A stretch of DNA of 64,000 nucleotides from Paraburkholderia agricolaris (GCF_009455635.1 NZ_QPER01000001.1:4030001-4094000), one strand, 5' to 3'; positions 46,191-56,371 are shown, counted from the stretch's first letter. The notes: generated from the sequence alone by a model not told the origin. A program made the numbers and translations.

Positions 46191-48989
46191 TCAGCCAAAC
46201 ACCCGCTTCCAAAGCCCCAGCACCGCCTCACGCTCAGTCACCACCAAGGCCGGATCGACCCGAGCCTTCTCCATCCCATCGAGCCGCAGCTTGTGCTGCA
46301 ACTTCCGGTAGGTCCGGTAAGCCGCGCCGACCGTCTCCGCTTCCGCCTCGCTCATCAAGCCAAAGCGCGACACTTCGCGCAGCAACGCAATGTTGCCGGT
46401 ATTGCGGATCAGTTCCGGATCGCTCGCCGCGTGCAGCAGCACCCAGTACTGCACGGTGAATTCGATATCGACCATGCCGCCACGATCGTGCTTCAGGTCG
46501 AACAGCGCCGTCTGGTTCGGGTGTCCCGCCTCGACGCGCTCGCGCATTTCGACGATTTCCTTCGCAAGCGGTGCAGCTTCGCGCGGCGTGGTCAGCACCT
46601 GTTCGCGGATCAGCTCGAACTTCGCGCCAATTTCGGCGTCGCCCGCGCAGTAGCGCGCGCGGGTCAGAGCCTGATGCTCCCACACCCATGCGGTATTGGC
46701 GGCATCGCCTTCGCGCAGTTGATACCGGCGGAACGCATCCAGGTCGGTGACGAGCAGACCCGACTCGCCGTTCGGCCGCAATCGCAAGTCGACGTCGAAC
46801 AAAGTACCCGCGCCGGTGGCCGTCGTCAGCCAGGTGATGAGGCGGCGAGTGTAGGTGGCGTAGACGTCGGCGGCGGCATCGTCCGGATCGTCGTATAGGA
46901 AGATGACGTCGAGGTCCGACGCGTAACCCAATTCCTTGCCGCCCAGCTTGCCGTAGGCAATCACCGCGAACTTCGGCACCTCGCGATGGCGTTTGGCCAA
47001 CTGCTTCCAGACGGCTTCGAGCGTGACGTCGAGCACCGCGTCGGCGAGTTCGGACAAACGGTCGCTCACATGTTCGACGCTCAGCCGGCCGGCCAGATCG
47101 ATCAACAGGATGCGGAACACCTCGGCCTGGTGCGCGTGGCGCAGCAGATCCATCTGTTGCTCGACACCGTCCGCCGCGGCCAGACGCAAACGCAGCGTGC
47201 GCTTGAATTCGGGCCAGTCGAACGGACTGTCCATTGCCTCGTCGTCGAGAAGTTCGTCGAGCAATTGCGGGTGGCGAATCAGATAGCCCGCGGCCCAGCG
47301 CGAGCCACCCAGCACCGACAGCACCCGATGCAGCGCCTGCGGATATTCCGTTAGCAGCGCAAGGTACGCACCGCGCCGGCTCACGGCTTCGAGCAGGTCG
47401 AACAGGCGCGCCACCGTATCGCCGCGCCGTTCGGGCGGCTCCAACGTCCGCGCGGCTTCCAGCGCACGCTGCGCGACGATGTCGAAGCGCTGCCGGCTAC
47501 GTTCGGCGAGCCCCGCGTAACGCGACGACTGCCACACCGCGCGCAAACGCGCCAGCAGTTCGCCCGGCTCGGGCACGCCCAGTTCAATCAGACGCGCGCG
47601 CAGCGCTTCGTCGGCGCTGTCGTCGGCGAGCGCGCTGCTCCAGATCCAGGTCGCCGCGCCGTCTTCCCGTGCGCCGCAACCGTCGCGGCCGCTCACCTTG
47701 TCGGCAAAAATCTGGTCGAACTGCTGCTCGACGAACTCGCGGTGCGCGTCGAGCTTGAGCATCAGCGCAGCATAATCGTCGCAGCCCATGGCGTGCGCGA
47801 GCGCCACGCGTTCCTCGGGATCGACCGGCATCGCATGGGTTTGCGCGTCGTTGCGGTATTGCAGGCGATGCTCGAGTTCGCGCAGGAAGCGGTACGCCTG
47901 TGACAGTTTCACGCAAACCGAGGTATCGATCAGCCCATGGGTCGCCGCGTGCCGCAAGACCGCGAGCGTCGGACGCACCCGGAAGCCGGCATCCTGGCCG
48001 CCGCGGATCAGCTGAAATACCTGCGCGCTGAATTCGATTTCGCGGATGCCACCGCGGCCCAGCTTGATGTCGTCGGCCTTGTCGGGCCGCATCGAGGCGC
48101 GCCGCTGCGCTTCCTGGCGAATCTGCAAATGCAGAGCCCGAATCGCGCTGATTACACCGAAGTCGAGATAACGTCGATAGACAAACGGCGTGACGATCGC
48201 GTCGAGTTGCTTCTGCAGCCGCACTGCCGCCTCGCTCGCGCCTTCGGACACGAGCCGGCCCTTGATCCACGCATAGCGCTCCCACTCGCGGCCCTGCACG
48301 TAAAAATATTCTTCGAGCATGCCGAGGCTGCACACGAGCGGCCCCGAATCGCCGTTCGGCCGCAAGCGCATATCGACCCGGAACACGTAGCCGTCGGCAG
48401 TCACCTCAGCCAATGCGCCGATCAGGCGCTTACCGAGCCGTGTAAAAAAGTCCTGCGTCGCGATCGGCGAACGCTGACCGCCGGCGGTCTCGCCGTCCTC
48501 TTCATAGACGAAGATCAGGTCGATATCCGACGACACATTCAGCTCACGCCCGCCCAGCTTGCCCATTCCGACCACGCCGAGCGCGAGCCGCTCGCCCTGC
48601 GGTCCACGCGGTTCGCCGTAAAGCGCTTCGAGCTCGGCGGACACAACCGCCAAGGCGCGCTGGATCGTCGTCTCCGCCAGATCGGTCATCGCGCCGGTGA
48701 CTTCGGCGACATCCGCCTCGCCCGCCAGGTCGCGCTCCATCACGGCGCAAAATACTTCGGTGCGCAGCCGGCGCAAGGCTCGTTTGAGTGCATCCTCGCT
48801 CAACGGGCCACCGCCCGCGCCGGCGCCGGCGCCCTCGGCGCACAGCGCGTCGAAGCGCGCGTCGATCCGCTCGCGCGTGAGGGGCGCGGACGCGAGCGCC
48901 GCCACCTGTGCCACGATTTGCGGGCGGGCCGCCGCGGCACGCGCCGCGTAATGTGAATAGCTGGAACTCAGGAGTGTGGCGTCAGTCAT
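46191..48989 (-). CDS. glnE: Bifunctional glutamine synthetase adenylyltransferase/deadenylase GlnE
   Basis: Attaches and removes AMP on glutamine synthetase in response to PII. At 932 residues it has two nucleotidyltransferase domains with matching signatures: GMGKLGGRELNVSSDIDLIFVYE in the N-terminal half and AYGKLGGKELGYASDLDVIFLYDD in the C-terminal half (given in part). Linking and regulatory helical regions lie between and after them (LKLGRGGIREIEFSAQVFQL; LKHDRGGMVDIEFTVQYWVL). It is divergent from yhdP with a gap of about 200 bp. Confidence 0.96.
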   Translation of the reverse strand: MTDATLLSSSYSHYAARAAAARPQIVAQVAALASAPLTRERIDARFDALCAEGAGAGAGGGPLSEDALKRALRRLRTEVFCAVMERDLAGEADVAEVTGAMTDLAETTIQRALAVVSAELEALYGEPRGPQGERLALGVVGMGKLGGRELNVSSDIDLIFVYEEDGETAGGQRSPIATQDFFTRLGKRLIGALAEVTADGYVFRVDMRLRPNGDSGPLVCSLGMLEEYFYVQGREWERYAWIKGRLVSEGASEAAVRLQKQLDAIVTPFVYRRYLDFGVISAIRALHLQIRQEAQRRASMRPDKADDIKLGRGGIREIEFSAQVFQLIRGGQDAGFRVRPTLAVLRHAATHGLIDTSVCVKLSQAYRFLRELEHRLQYRNDAQTHAMPVDPEERVALAHAMGCDDYAALMLKLDAHREFVEQQFDQIFADKVSGRDGCGAREDGAATWIWSSALADDSADEALRARLIELGVPEPGELLARLRAVWQSSRYAGLAERSRQRFDIVAQRALEAARTLEPPERRGDTVARLFDLLEAVSRRGAYLALLTEYPQALHRVLSVLGGSRWAAGYLIRHPQLLDELLDDEAMDSPFDWPEFKRTLRLRLAAADGVEQQMDLLRHAHQAEVFRILLIDLAGRLSVEHVSDRLSELADAVLDVTLEAVWKQLAKRHREVPKFAVIAYGKLGGKELGYASDLDVIFLYDDPDDAAADVYATYTRRLITWLTTATGAGTLFDVDLRLRPNGESGLLVTDLDAFRRYQLREGDAANTAWVWEHQALTRARYCAGDAEIGAKFELIREQVLTTPREAAPLAKEIVEMRERVEAGHPNQTALFDLKHDRGGMVDIEFTVQYWVLLHAASDPELIRNTGNIALLREVSRFGLMSEAEAETVGAAYRTYRKLQHKLRLDGMEKARVDPALVVTEREAVLGLWKRVFG

Positions 48990-49186
48990 CTAGGGTCTGG
49001 CTCGCTCGTTGCTTTAACAGCGTGGTTCAGTTCGCTGTAGCACACGGGTCCAGGTGGAGCCAGGCAACCTCGCGCAGGTCGCGAGACGGCATGCAGAAAG
49101 GGTTTGCCGGAGGTCCGCCGACGCTTTCCCGTGTGTTACATTTCGTCGTTAATTCGCAAAACTACCATACGCCCACCCGCTGCAGC

Positions 49187-52100
49187 ATGTCCGAGCGAAA
49201 CGAATCCGCCGACCCGCACGAAACTGGGCAGGTCCGGCCTGTGAGCGGAAGCGACCACATCGTGCTGCGTCGGACCCTTCGCGTGGTCCTGGCGCTGGCA
49301 CTCGTTCTGTACTTCATCGCAACGAGTCTCTTTCTCGGCCTGCGTTACGTACTGCTGCCGCGCGTCGATTCGTTCCGGCCGCGCATCGAAGCCACGGTTT
49401 CCGAAAAGCTGCACGCGCAGTTCACCATCGGCAAGCTGGCGCCGCACTGGAGCGGTTTTCAGCCCGGCCTCGACGTCGCCGACATCGTCATCCGCGACCC
49501 CGACGGCAGAGCGGCGCTGACCATTCCGCACGCCACCGCCACGCTTTCATGGAAGTCGCTCTGGCAATTCCATCCCGCGCTTTCCAGCCTGATCGTCGAT
49601 CAGCCCGACGTGCTGGTGTCGCGCAATGGCGACGGCGTGATCTCGGTGGCGGGCGTGCCGGTGCCGACCCGGCACAGCGGCAACGACACCTTGTCCACGT
49701 GGCTCTTGCGCCAACAGGCGATCGTGGTGCGCGGCGGGGTGCTGCGCTGGCGCGATGCCGAACACGACGCGCCGGAACTCGCCCTGCGCGACATCAGGAT
49801 CGCGATTCTCAACGACGGCTACGACCACCGGCTTGCGTTGCAGGCGCCCGCCGACGGTCAGGTGCTGCACGGGCCGATCGACTTCCGCACCCATTTCAAA
49901 CACGCCCGCCTCTCGGCGATCGGCAAGCCGGTCAACTGGGCCGGCCAGGTCTACATGTCGACCGGCCCGGTCGATCTGCCGACTCTTGCGCGTTACATCA
50001 ATTTCCCGATCGAGACCTTCGCCGGCCGCATCGACAATGCGATCTGGGGCGATTTCGCCGATGGCCGCATGACCTCGGCGAGCGGGCAGCTGGCCGGCAC
50101 GAATGTCTCGATGCGGGTCCGCCCGACCCAGCCGAAGCTGGACGTGCCGATCGCCAACTTCTCGTGGCGCGTCACGGTCAACCAGGGCGACTACACGCTG
50201 CAGCTCAATAACCTGCACGCCGAGCTCGGCCAGCCGCCGCTCGACGACGGCACGCCGCTGACCCGCACCCTCGCGCTCTCCACGTTGAACGGCCGCTTCC
50301 GGACCGCGTCGCTGCAGCATGGGCAACTCGTCAGCTTCAGCGGTGACCGCGTCGACCTGGGCATCCTCGCGGAATTCAGCCGCGCGCTGCCGTTGCCGCG
50401 CCCGCTGCTGAACAATCTGGTGCGCTTCAATCCCCGCGGCATGGTGGCGAACTATGTGATCGAAGTCGAACGCGGCAAACCTGAGTCGGGCGAAGCAGGC
50501 AGCGACCACCGGCCAAGCGGCACCGAGCCGATCGAGCGCTATCGCTTCAAGGGCGACCTGCAAGGCATCAGCTTCGCCGCGCAGGAGCCGCCGCCGGGGC
50601 TTACCGCGCTGAATCACCCGCGCGCCGGCATTCCCGGCATCGAAAACCTGTGGGGCAGCGTCGACGCCGACGAAAAACACGGCACCGCGACGCTCGACAC
50701 CTCCAAGGTCGCGATTACGTTGCCGGGCGTGTTCGACGACCCGCGCCTGAAATTCGACCGCCTGCATGGCCGGGCGGACTGGACCATCACGCCGAAGGCG
50801 CCGGGCGAGAATCACCCGGCCTTCACTGTCAAACTGGCCGACTTCGGCGTGTCGAACGCGGACGCGGACGCCACGGCCACCGCCAATTACAGCAACCCGG
50901 GCCACGGCCGCGGCTCGCTCGACCTGAAGGCCGACTTCCAGCGCGCGCAGGTCACCCGCATCGTCCGCTATCTGCCGACCAGCATCAGCGAAAAGCTGCG
51001 CATTTACCTGGGCCATGGGCTGCAATCCGGCATATCGCGCGGTGCGACAATCGAAATCCACGGCGATCTGACCAAATTCCCCTACTCGCGCGCGCCGGAA
51101 GCCGGGATCTTCCATATCGTCGCGCCGTTCAAGAGCGGCAAGTTCGACCCTTCGCCGTACCCGCCGCGCAAGATGAAGAACGGCACACCGAACGTGTGGC
51201 CGCCGCTGGACGGTATTGACGGCGTGTTCGAACTCAAGCAGAACCTGCTGCGCTTCGACATCGACCGCGCCCATTACAAGCAGGTCGCCTTGAACAAGGT
51301 GAATGGCAAGATCGACGATCTCGGCACCAAGGCGTCGGATCTCGTCATCACGGGCAACGGCCGTGGGCCGCTTGCCGACATGCTCGACTACGTCAACGAA
51401 AGCTCGCTCGGCATCATGTCCAAACATGCGACCGAAAAAGTGCGCGCCGAAGGGCCCGCCGCGCTGGCGCTCAAACTAACCGTGCCACGCACGCCGAAGC
51501 CGCATATCGGCGTGGAAGGCGCAGTGGGCTTCCAGAACAACCGCCTGACGGTCGACAACGTGCCGCCGTTGTCGCAACTGAACGGCAAGGTGCGTTTTAC
51601 CGAACATACGGCGCAGCTCGACCGGCTCTCGGGCCAGTTCCTCGGCGGCGACGTGCACGCGGACGGCGGCCTGAAGCAGGACGGCACGTATTCGCTCGCG
51701 CTCGGCGGCCATATCGCCGTGGATGCCGCGCGCGGTCTGAATCTGCACGGCCCGGCCGCCGAAGTGCTGACGCGCATGAGCGGCAGCGCGCCCTACGCGC
51801 TCAACGTGCGCGGCGCCAGGGGGCGCTTGCCGGAGGTCACGGCGAACTCCGATCTGACCGGCCTTGCGCTCGACTTCCCCGCGCCGTTCGACAAACCGGT
51901 CGGCACGCCGATGCCGCTGCGCTTCGCGGTCAAACCATCCACCGATACGAGCGAAGCCGGGCTGGAACGCGCCGACCTCACCTTCGGCCCGATCGTCGCC
52001 ACCTATCTGCTGCGCTATGAGCCCAAAGCCGGGCCGAAGACACCACCCACGGTCGTACGCGGTGCGATCGGCGTCAACAAGCCCGCCGACCTGCCCTCCG

Positions 52101-53398
52101 ATGGCGTGATCGCCACCGTCGACGTCGAAGCCTTCGACGCCGATGCCTGGCGCGCGCTCCTCACGCAAATGCGCAACAAAGATGCGCCCACTCCGTCGCC
52201 CAGCGCCGCGGCAGCGCCCGCTGCACCGAATCCGGCCCTCGCCCAGTTCCTGCCGAACCGCTTCGCGCTGCATATCGGCACGCTGACGCTGCTCAAGCGG
52301 CATTGGGATAGCGTGATCGTCGGGGCGTCGCATGCGGACGGCAAATGGCAGGCCAACATCGCGTCGAACCAGGTGTCGGGCCACGTTTCCTGGCTGCCGG
52401 GCGCCAACAAGGCGTCGCCCGGCACGCTGCAGGCGCGCTTTGCCCGGGTGGTGATTCCGTCCGTCACAGACCAGGATTTGCTTGGCCAGGCCATGTCGGC
52501 GCCGGCGCAGAACATGCCGTCGATCGATCTGGTGGTCAACGAATTGATCGTACGCAATCGCAACATTGGCCGGCTCGAAGTCGACGCGCACAACTTCGAG
52601 GAAGACGGCGTGCCGGTCTGGCAACTCGACAAGCTCGACATCACCAACCCAGCCGCCACGCTGAGCGCCACGGCGAACTGGCGCACCTCGACAGGCCTCG
52701 GCAATACCGCTGACGAGGCCACGCCGCGCCGTACCGTGTTCGATTTCAAACTCGACATCAAGGATGCCGGCGCCCTGCTGGAGCGCTTCGGCCAGCCGCA
52801 CACGCTCAAGTCCGGCAATGGCTCGCTGTCGGGCAAGGTGGTGTGGCGCGGCGGCCCAACCAAGATCGACTACCCGACCCTCAATGGCAATCTGGCCGTC
52901 GACCTGCGCCATGGGCAGATTCTCAAGGTCGACCCGGGCGTCGCGAAATTGCTGGGCGTGCTCAGCCTGCAAAGCCTGGAGCGCTTCGCCACGCTCAATT
53001 TCCGCGACGTGATCGGCGAAGGGTTGCCGTTCGAACACGTCACCGGCACGGGCGAGATCCACAACGGTATTGGCCGCACCGAGAATTTCGAAATGGTGAC
53101 AGCGCCGGCCCGCGCCGAGATGAAGGGCTCGGTGGATCTGGCGCAGGAAACCCAGGATCTGCACGTGCAGATCGTGCCGACTGTCAGCGCTGGCGCTGCC
53201 GTGATCGCCGCGACCGTGATCAATCCGCTCCTCGGGTTAGGCGCGCTAGTGGCCGATCTGGCGTTCAGCAAATCGGTCTCCACGGCGTTTGCGCGCGAGT
53301 ACGCGATCACCGGTTCGTGGTCGAAACCGCACGTCGAGCGGGTGAAGAGCGATCGCGGTAAGATGGACGTTCCGGCTTCGACCGTGGGCGCACACTGA
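49187..53398 (+). CDS. yhdP: YhdP-family AsmA-like envelope protein (TIGR02099)
   Basis: A very large protein (1,403 residues) with an N-terminal transmembrane helix (TLRVVLALALVLYFIATSLFLGL, about 30-50). It has a long beta-rich periplasmic body, a DUF3971-type stretch (FAGRIDNAIWGDFADGRMTSASGQL), and a C-terminal AsmA-like end (TISKVVWRGGPTKIDYPTLNGNL-like, VINPLLGLGALVADLAFSKSVSTAFAREYAITGSWSKPHVERV). In E. coli YhdP is one of the bridge-like proteins moving phospholipids to the outer membrane. Start ATG 49187 (MSERNESADP) is chosen because upstream frame sequence is unlike the family. It is somewhat longer than the E. coli protein. Confidence 0.93.
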   Translation: MSERNESADPHETGQVRPVSGSDHIVLRRTLRVVLALALVLYFIATSLFLGLRYVLLPRVDSFRPRIEATVSEKLHAQFTIGKLAPHWSGFQPGLDVADIVIRDPDGRAALTIPHATATLSWKSLWQFHPALSSLIVDQPDVLVSRNGDGVISVAGVPVPTRHSGNDTLSTWLLRQQAIVVRGGVLRWRDAEHDAPELALRDIRIAILNDGYDHRLALQAPADGQVLHGPIDFRTHFKHARLSAIGKPVNWAGQVYMSTGPVDLPTLARYINFPIETFAGRIDNAIWGDFADGRMTSASGQLAGTNVSMRVRPTQPKLDVPIANFSWRVTVNQGDYTLQLNNLHAELGQPPLDDGTPLTRTLALSTLNGRFRTASLQHGQLVSFSGDRVDLGILAEFSRALPLPRPLLNNLVRFNPRGMVANYVIEVERGKPESGEAGSDHRPSGTEPIERYRFKGDLQGISFAAQEPPPGLTALNHPRAGIPGIENLWGSVDADEKHGTATLDTSKVAITLPGVFDDPRLKFDRLHGRADWTITPKAPGENHPAFTVKLADFGVSNADADATATANYSNPGHGRGSLDLKADFQRAQVTRIVRYLPTSISEKLRIYLGHGLQSGISRGATIEIHGDLTKFPYSRAPEAGIFHIVAPFKSGKFDPSPYPPRKMKNGTPNVWPPLDGIDGVFELKQNLLRFDIDRAHYKQVALNKVNGKIDDLGTKASDLVITGNGRGPLADMLDYVNESSLGIMSKHATEKVRAEGPAALALKLTVPRTPKPHIGVEGAVGFQNNRLTVDNVPPLSQLNGKVRFTEHTAQLDRLSGQFLGGDVHADGGLKQDGTYSLALGGHIAVDAARGLNLHGPAAEVLTRMSGSAPYALNVRGARGRLPEVTANSDLTGLALDFPAPFDKPVGTPMPLRFAVKPSTDTSEAGLERADLTFGPIVATYLLRYEPKAGPKTPPTVVRGAIGVNKPADLPSDGVIATVDVEAFDADAWRALLTQMRNKDAPTPSPSAAAAPAAPNPALAQFLPNRFALHIGTLTLLKRHWDSVIVGASHADGKWQANIASNQVSGHVSWLPGANKASPGTLQARFARVVIPSVTDQDLLGQAMSAPAQNMPSIDLVVNELIVRNRNIGRLEVDAHNFEEDGVPVWQLDKLDITNPAATLSATANWRTSTGLGNTADEATPRRTVFDFKLDIKDAGALLERFGQPHTLKSGNGSLSGKVVWRGGPTKIDYPTLNGNLAVDLRHGQILKVDPGVAKLLGVLSLQSLERFATLNFRDVIGEGLPFEHVTGTGEIHNGIGRTENFEMVTAPARAEMKGSVDLAQETQDLHVQIVPTVSAGAAVIAATVINPLLGLGALVADLAFSKSVSTAFAREYAITGSWSKPHVERVKSDRGKMDVPASTVGAH

Positions 53399-53516
53399 AC
53401 TCGAACCCTCGTTTGATCAGAAGAGTGCCGCGCCACAGGCCCCAGCCAGTCTTGAACGACGTATGCGGCGCCAGCAGTTCGCGCCGCCGCCTTGCCGGGA
53501 GTTCTTCGAAACGCTC

Positions 53517-54404
53517 ATGAGCGAAACACACGTCTCTTCATCTTCGTCCGCTGCTTCGTCCACCGCCTCGCCTGCGGCGTCCAGCGGCTCCTCCGGGAGC
53601 GCCTTCCGCGTTGCCGCGCTGCAAATGGTGAGCACGCCGGACCGCGAGCGCAATCTGGCCGAAGCGGAACGCCTGATCGCCGAAGCCGCCGCCGACGGCG
53701 CGCAACTCGTCCTGCTGCCCGAGTACTTCTGCTTCATGGGTTTCAAGGACACGGACAAGCTCGGCGTACGCGAGCCCTATCAGGACGGCCCGATCCAGCG
53801 TTTTCTCACCGATGCCGCGCGCCGGCACAAAGTGTGGGTGATCGGCGGCACCTTGCCGTTGATGTCGCAGGAACCCGCACGCGTGCTCAACACCACGCTG
53901 GTGTTCGACCCGCAAGGCAACGAGGCGGCGCGCTACGACAAGATCCATCTGTTCAACTTCGAAAAGGGCGAGGAATCGTTCGACGAGGCGCGCACCATCT
54001 GCCCCGGCGGCGAAGTCCGCACCTTCGAAGCGCCGTTCGGCCGGGTCGGCCTGTCGGTCTGCTACGATTTGCGCTTTCCTGAGCTGTACCGGCGCATGGG
54101 CGACTGCGCGCTGATCGTGGTGCCGTCGGCGTTCACTTACACCACCGGCCGCGCACACTGGGAGATGCTGCTGCGGGCCCGGGCGGTCGAGAACCAGTGC
54201 TATGTGCTGGCCGCCGCGCAAGGCGGCAAACATGAGAACGGCCGCCGGACATGGGGCCACAGCATGCTGATCGACCCGTGGGGCGAACTCGTCGCGGTGC
54301 GCGACGAAGGCGCCGGCGTGGTGGCCGGCAATCTCGAGCGTGCGCGCATCGACGAAGTGCGGCAGAGCCTGCCCGCCTGGCGTCACCGCGTGCTGAGCTG
54401 CTGA
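53517..54404 (+). CDS. Nitrilase-superfamily carbon-nitrogen hydrolase
   Basis: The Glu-Lys-Cys triad is present: Glu in VLLPEYFCFMG, Lys in RYDKIHLFNF and Cys in GLSVCYDLRFPELYRRM. Further motifs are IVPSAFTYTTGRAHWEMLLRARAVENQCYV and TWGHSMLIDPWGELVA. These resemble the NIT/deaminated-glutathione amidase branch rather than true nitrilases; that subassignment is by similarity of motifs. A Ser/Ala-rich N-terminal segment is unusual. ATG 53517 is chosen; ATG 53463 is possible. It lies between yhdP and tldD, a frequent beta/gammaproteobacterial order. Confidence 0.9.
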   Translation: MSETHVSSSSSAASSTASPAASSGSSGSAFRVAALQMVSTPDRERNLAEAERLIAEAAADGAQLVLLPEYFCFMGFKDTDKLGVREPYQDGPIQRFLTDAARRHKVWVIGGTLPLMSQEPARVLNTTLVFDPQGNEAARYDKIHLFNFEKGEESFDEARTICPGGEVRTFEAPFGRVGLSVCYDLRFPELYRRMGDCALIVVPSAFTYTTGRAHWEMLLRARAVENQCYVLAAAQGGKHENGRRTWGHSMLIDPWGELVAVRDEGAGVVAGNLERARIDEVRQSLPAWRHRVLSC

Positions 54405-54500
54405 CGTATTACCTGACATTGAAAGTGCGGCGCTTGTCACCCATATCCCAGTGATAGCAGCGCTAACCGAATCCTTCGTATCGAGCAGAACATACTTCGC

Positions 54501-55967
54501 ATGAACATCATCGAACCCGGTATCCGTAATCTCGCCACCGCCAAGGATATTCTCCTGACGCCCTACGGTCTCGACGAGTCCCTGCTCACCCGCACGCTCG
54601 CCGAAATCTTCACGCACAAGATCGACTACGCCGACCTGTACTTCCAGTACACGCGCAGCGAAGCGTGGAGTCTCGAAGAAGGCATCGTGAAGTCGGGCAG
54701 CTTCAGCATCGACCAGGGTGTCGGCGTGCGCGCCGTGTCGGGCGATCGCACGGCTTTCGCGTATTCGGACGATCTGTCGCCCGAAGCGATCCGTCAGGCG
54801 GCGCTCGCCACCCGTTCGATTGCCAAGGCGGGCGGCGGCAAGCAGAAGATCAAGGCGGCCTCGTCGCTGACCGGCATTGCCGGGCGCGATCTGTACCTGC
54901 CGTCCGATCCGCTGCATTCGCTCGACGCGACCGCCAAGGTCAAGCTGCTCGAGCGCATCGAAAAGATGGCGCGCGGCCGCGATCCGCGCATCCAGCAAGT
55001 GATGGCAGGCCTCGCCGGCGAATACGACGTGGTGCTGGTCGCACGCAGCGACGGCGGCTTCGCGGCCGATATCCGTCCGCTCGTGCGCGTGTCGGTCACT
55101 GTGATCGCCGAGCAGAACGGCCGCCGCGAAATCGGCAGCGGCGGCGGCGGCGGCCGCTTCGACTATGGCTACTTCACCGACGAAGTGCTGTCGCGCTATG
55201 TCGACGACGCCGTGCATGCAGCGCTCGTCAATCTCGACGCCCGTCCGGCTCCGGCCGGCGCCATGACCGTCGTGCTCGGCCCGGGCTGGCCCGGCGTGCT
55301 GCTGCACGAAGCAATCGGCCACGGCCTCGAAGGCGACTTCAACCGCAAGGGCTCGTCGGCGTTCGCGGGTCGGATCGGCGAGCAGGTCGCGGCGAAGGGC
55401 GTGACGGTGGTCGACGACGGCACGCTGCCGAACCGCCGCGGCTCGCTGAACATCGACGACGAAGGCAATCCGACCCAGTGCACGACGCTGATCGAAGACG
55501 GCATCCTGAAGGGTTACATCCAGGACACGCTGAACGCGCGCCTGATGAAGATGCCGGTCACCGGCAACGCGCGTCGCGAATCGTACGCCGCGCTGCCGAT
55601 GCCGCGCATGACCAACACGTACATGCTCAATGGCGACAAGGACCCGCAGGAAATCATCGCGTCCGTGAAGAACGGTTTGTACGCGGTGAACTTCGGCGGC
55701 GGCCAGGTCGACATTACAAACGGCAAGTTCGTGTTCTCGGCCTCCGAGGCGTACATGATCGAAAACGGCAAGGTCACCTACCCGGTCAAGGGCGCGACGC
55801 TGATCGGCAGTGGGCCGGAATCGCTCAAGTTCGTCAGCATGATCGGCAACGACATGAAGCTCGATTCGGGTGTCGGCGTATGCGGCAAGGAAGGCCAGAG
55901 CGTGCCGGTCGGCGTCGGTCAGCCGACGCTGCGTATCGACCGGATGACGGTTGGCGGCACGGCCTGA
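54501..55967 (+). CDS. tldD: Metalloprotease TldD
   Basis: TldD, with TldE/PmbA, forms a zinc protease involved in peptide antibiotic maturation and CcdA turnover in E. coli. The zinc motif is [12 protein letters not shown] (HExxxH). Other marks are [23 protein letters not shown] at the start and [24 protein letters not shown] and [22 protein letters not shown] towards the end. At 488 residues it is full length. Its partner gene is not in the window. Confidence 0.95.
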   Translation: MNIIEPGIRNLATAKDILLTPYGLDESLLTRTLAEIFTHKIDYADLYFQYTRSEAWSLEEGIVKSGSFSIDQGVGVRAVSGDRTAFAYSDDLSPEAIRQAALATRSIAKAGGGKQKIKAASSLTGIAGRDLYLPSDPLHSLDATAKVKLLERIEKMARGRDPRIQQVMAGLAGEYDVVLVARSDGGFAADIRPLVRVSVTVIAEQNGRREIGSGGGGGRFDYGYFTDEVLSRYVDDAVHAALVNLDARPAPAGAMTVVLGPGWPGVLLHEAIGHGLEGDFNRKGSSAFAGRIGEQVAAKGVTVVDDGTLPNRRGSLNIDDEGNPTQCTTLIEDGILKGYIQDTLNARLMKMPVTGNARRESYAALPMPRMTNTYMLNGDKDPQEIIASVKNGLYAVNFGGGQVDITNGKFVFSASEAYMIENGKVTYPVKGATLIGSGPESLKFVSMIGNDMKLDSGVGVCGKEGQSVPVGVGQPTLRIDRMTVGGTA

Positions 55968-55980
55968 TTTTGATGTGGAC

Positions 55981-56013
55981 GCATACTTCGTGCATGATAT
56001 TCACGAAGTATGC
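55981..56013. promoter_or_regulatory. 12-bp perfect inverted repeat behind tldD
   Basis: GCATACTTCGTG, 9-bp spacer, CACGAAGTATGC, directly followed by a small hairpin GCGG-ATTTA-CCGC-ATTTTT (56012-56026). The second part can act as the tldD terminator. The long symmetric repeat could be part of it or a protein-binding site ahead of the aroG promoter. Confidence 0.5.
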
Positions 56014-56042
56014 GGATTTACCGCATTTTTACACCTTGCAGC

Positions 56043-56071
56043 TTGCCAGCCCAGCTTACCCGGGTTATAAA
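56043..56071 (+). promoter_or_regulatory. Predicted promoter of the aroG leader
   Basis: TTGCCA (56043-56048), 17-bp spacer, TATAAA (56066-56071). Transcription would begin about 30 nt before the leader peptide ATG. Confidence 0.6.
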
Positions 56072-56107
56072 GTCACTCACCCTTTTTGACCAGCGACCTA
56101 TTTCGCC

Positions 56108-56176
56108 ATGTCCGCCAAGTTTTACTTTTACTTTTTTTGGTATCTCAGACCGCTGGCGGATCGAGAGGGGTGTTAG
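56108..56176 (+). CDS. aroG leader peptide with eight consecutive aromatic codons
   Basis: A 22-codon frame: MSAK, then FYFYFFWY, then LRPLADREGC and TAG (56174-56176). Codons 5-12 are Phe, Tyr, Phe, Tyr, Phe, Phe, Trp, Tyr. Such a run immediately ahead of a terminator and a DAHP synthase gene is the hallmark of ribosome-mediated attenuation: shortage of charged aromatic tRNAs stalls the ribosome here. The ribosome-binding site is weak. The peptide itself probably has no function beyond sensing. All three aromatic amino acids are represented, with Phe and Tyr dominating, which suits an enzyme at the head of the common pathway. Confidence 0.87.
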   Translation: MSAKFYFYFFWYLRPLADREGC

Positions 56177-56235
56177 TGCACGCAAGACACTCAGAATTCA
56201 CGAAAACCGCCAGCTAGCCTGGCGGTTTTTTTTTC
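56150..56235 (+). terminator. aroG attenuator: mutually exclusive antiterminator and terminator
   Basis: Terminator: AACCGCCAG (56205-56213), 5-nt loop, CTGGCGGTT (56219-56227), then a run of T. Antiterminator: GCTGGCGG (56152-56159), inside the leader frame and 9 nt after the last aromatic codon, can pair instead with CCGCCAGC (56207-56214). It repeats the terminator's 3' arm, so the two folds compete. No other gene lies in 56236-56371. Confidence 0.85.
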
Positions 56236-56371
56236 GCCCCACGTCTTTGAAACTTTTGCCGTTGAAATCTTTTTGATTGTTGTTCGCCCTGGCATCGCTG
56301 CCTGATCGCAGTCTGATCGCAGCCCTTGTTGCCCGCGCGAACACGCTACGACCCGATTCAGGAGAACAAAC

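Noticed and set aside
49547..51427. Antisense frame of about 626 codons opposite yhdP, and a similar one at 51476-53164
   Set aside because: Shadow of yhdP codon bias; composition dominated by Arg, Ala, Val and Gly without motifs.
55981..56013. Resemblance of the inverted repeat to a loxP-like recombination site
   Set aside because: Arm sequence and spacer length differ from loxP and no recombinase gene is nearby.
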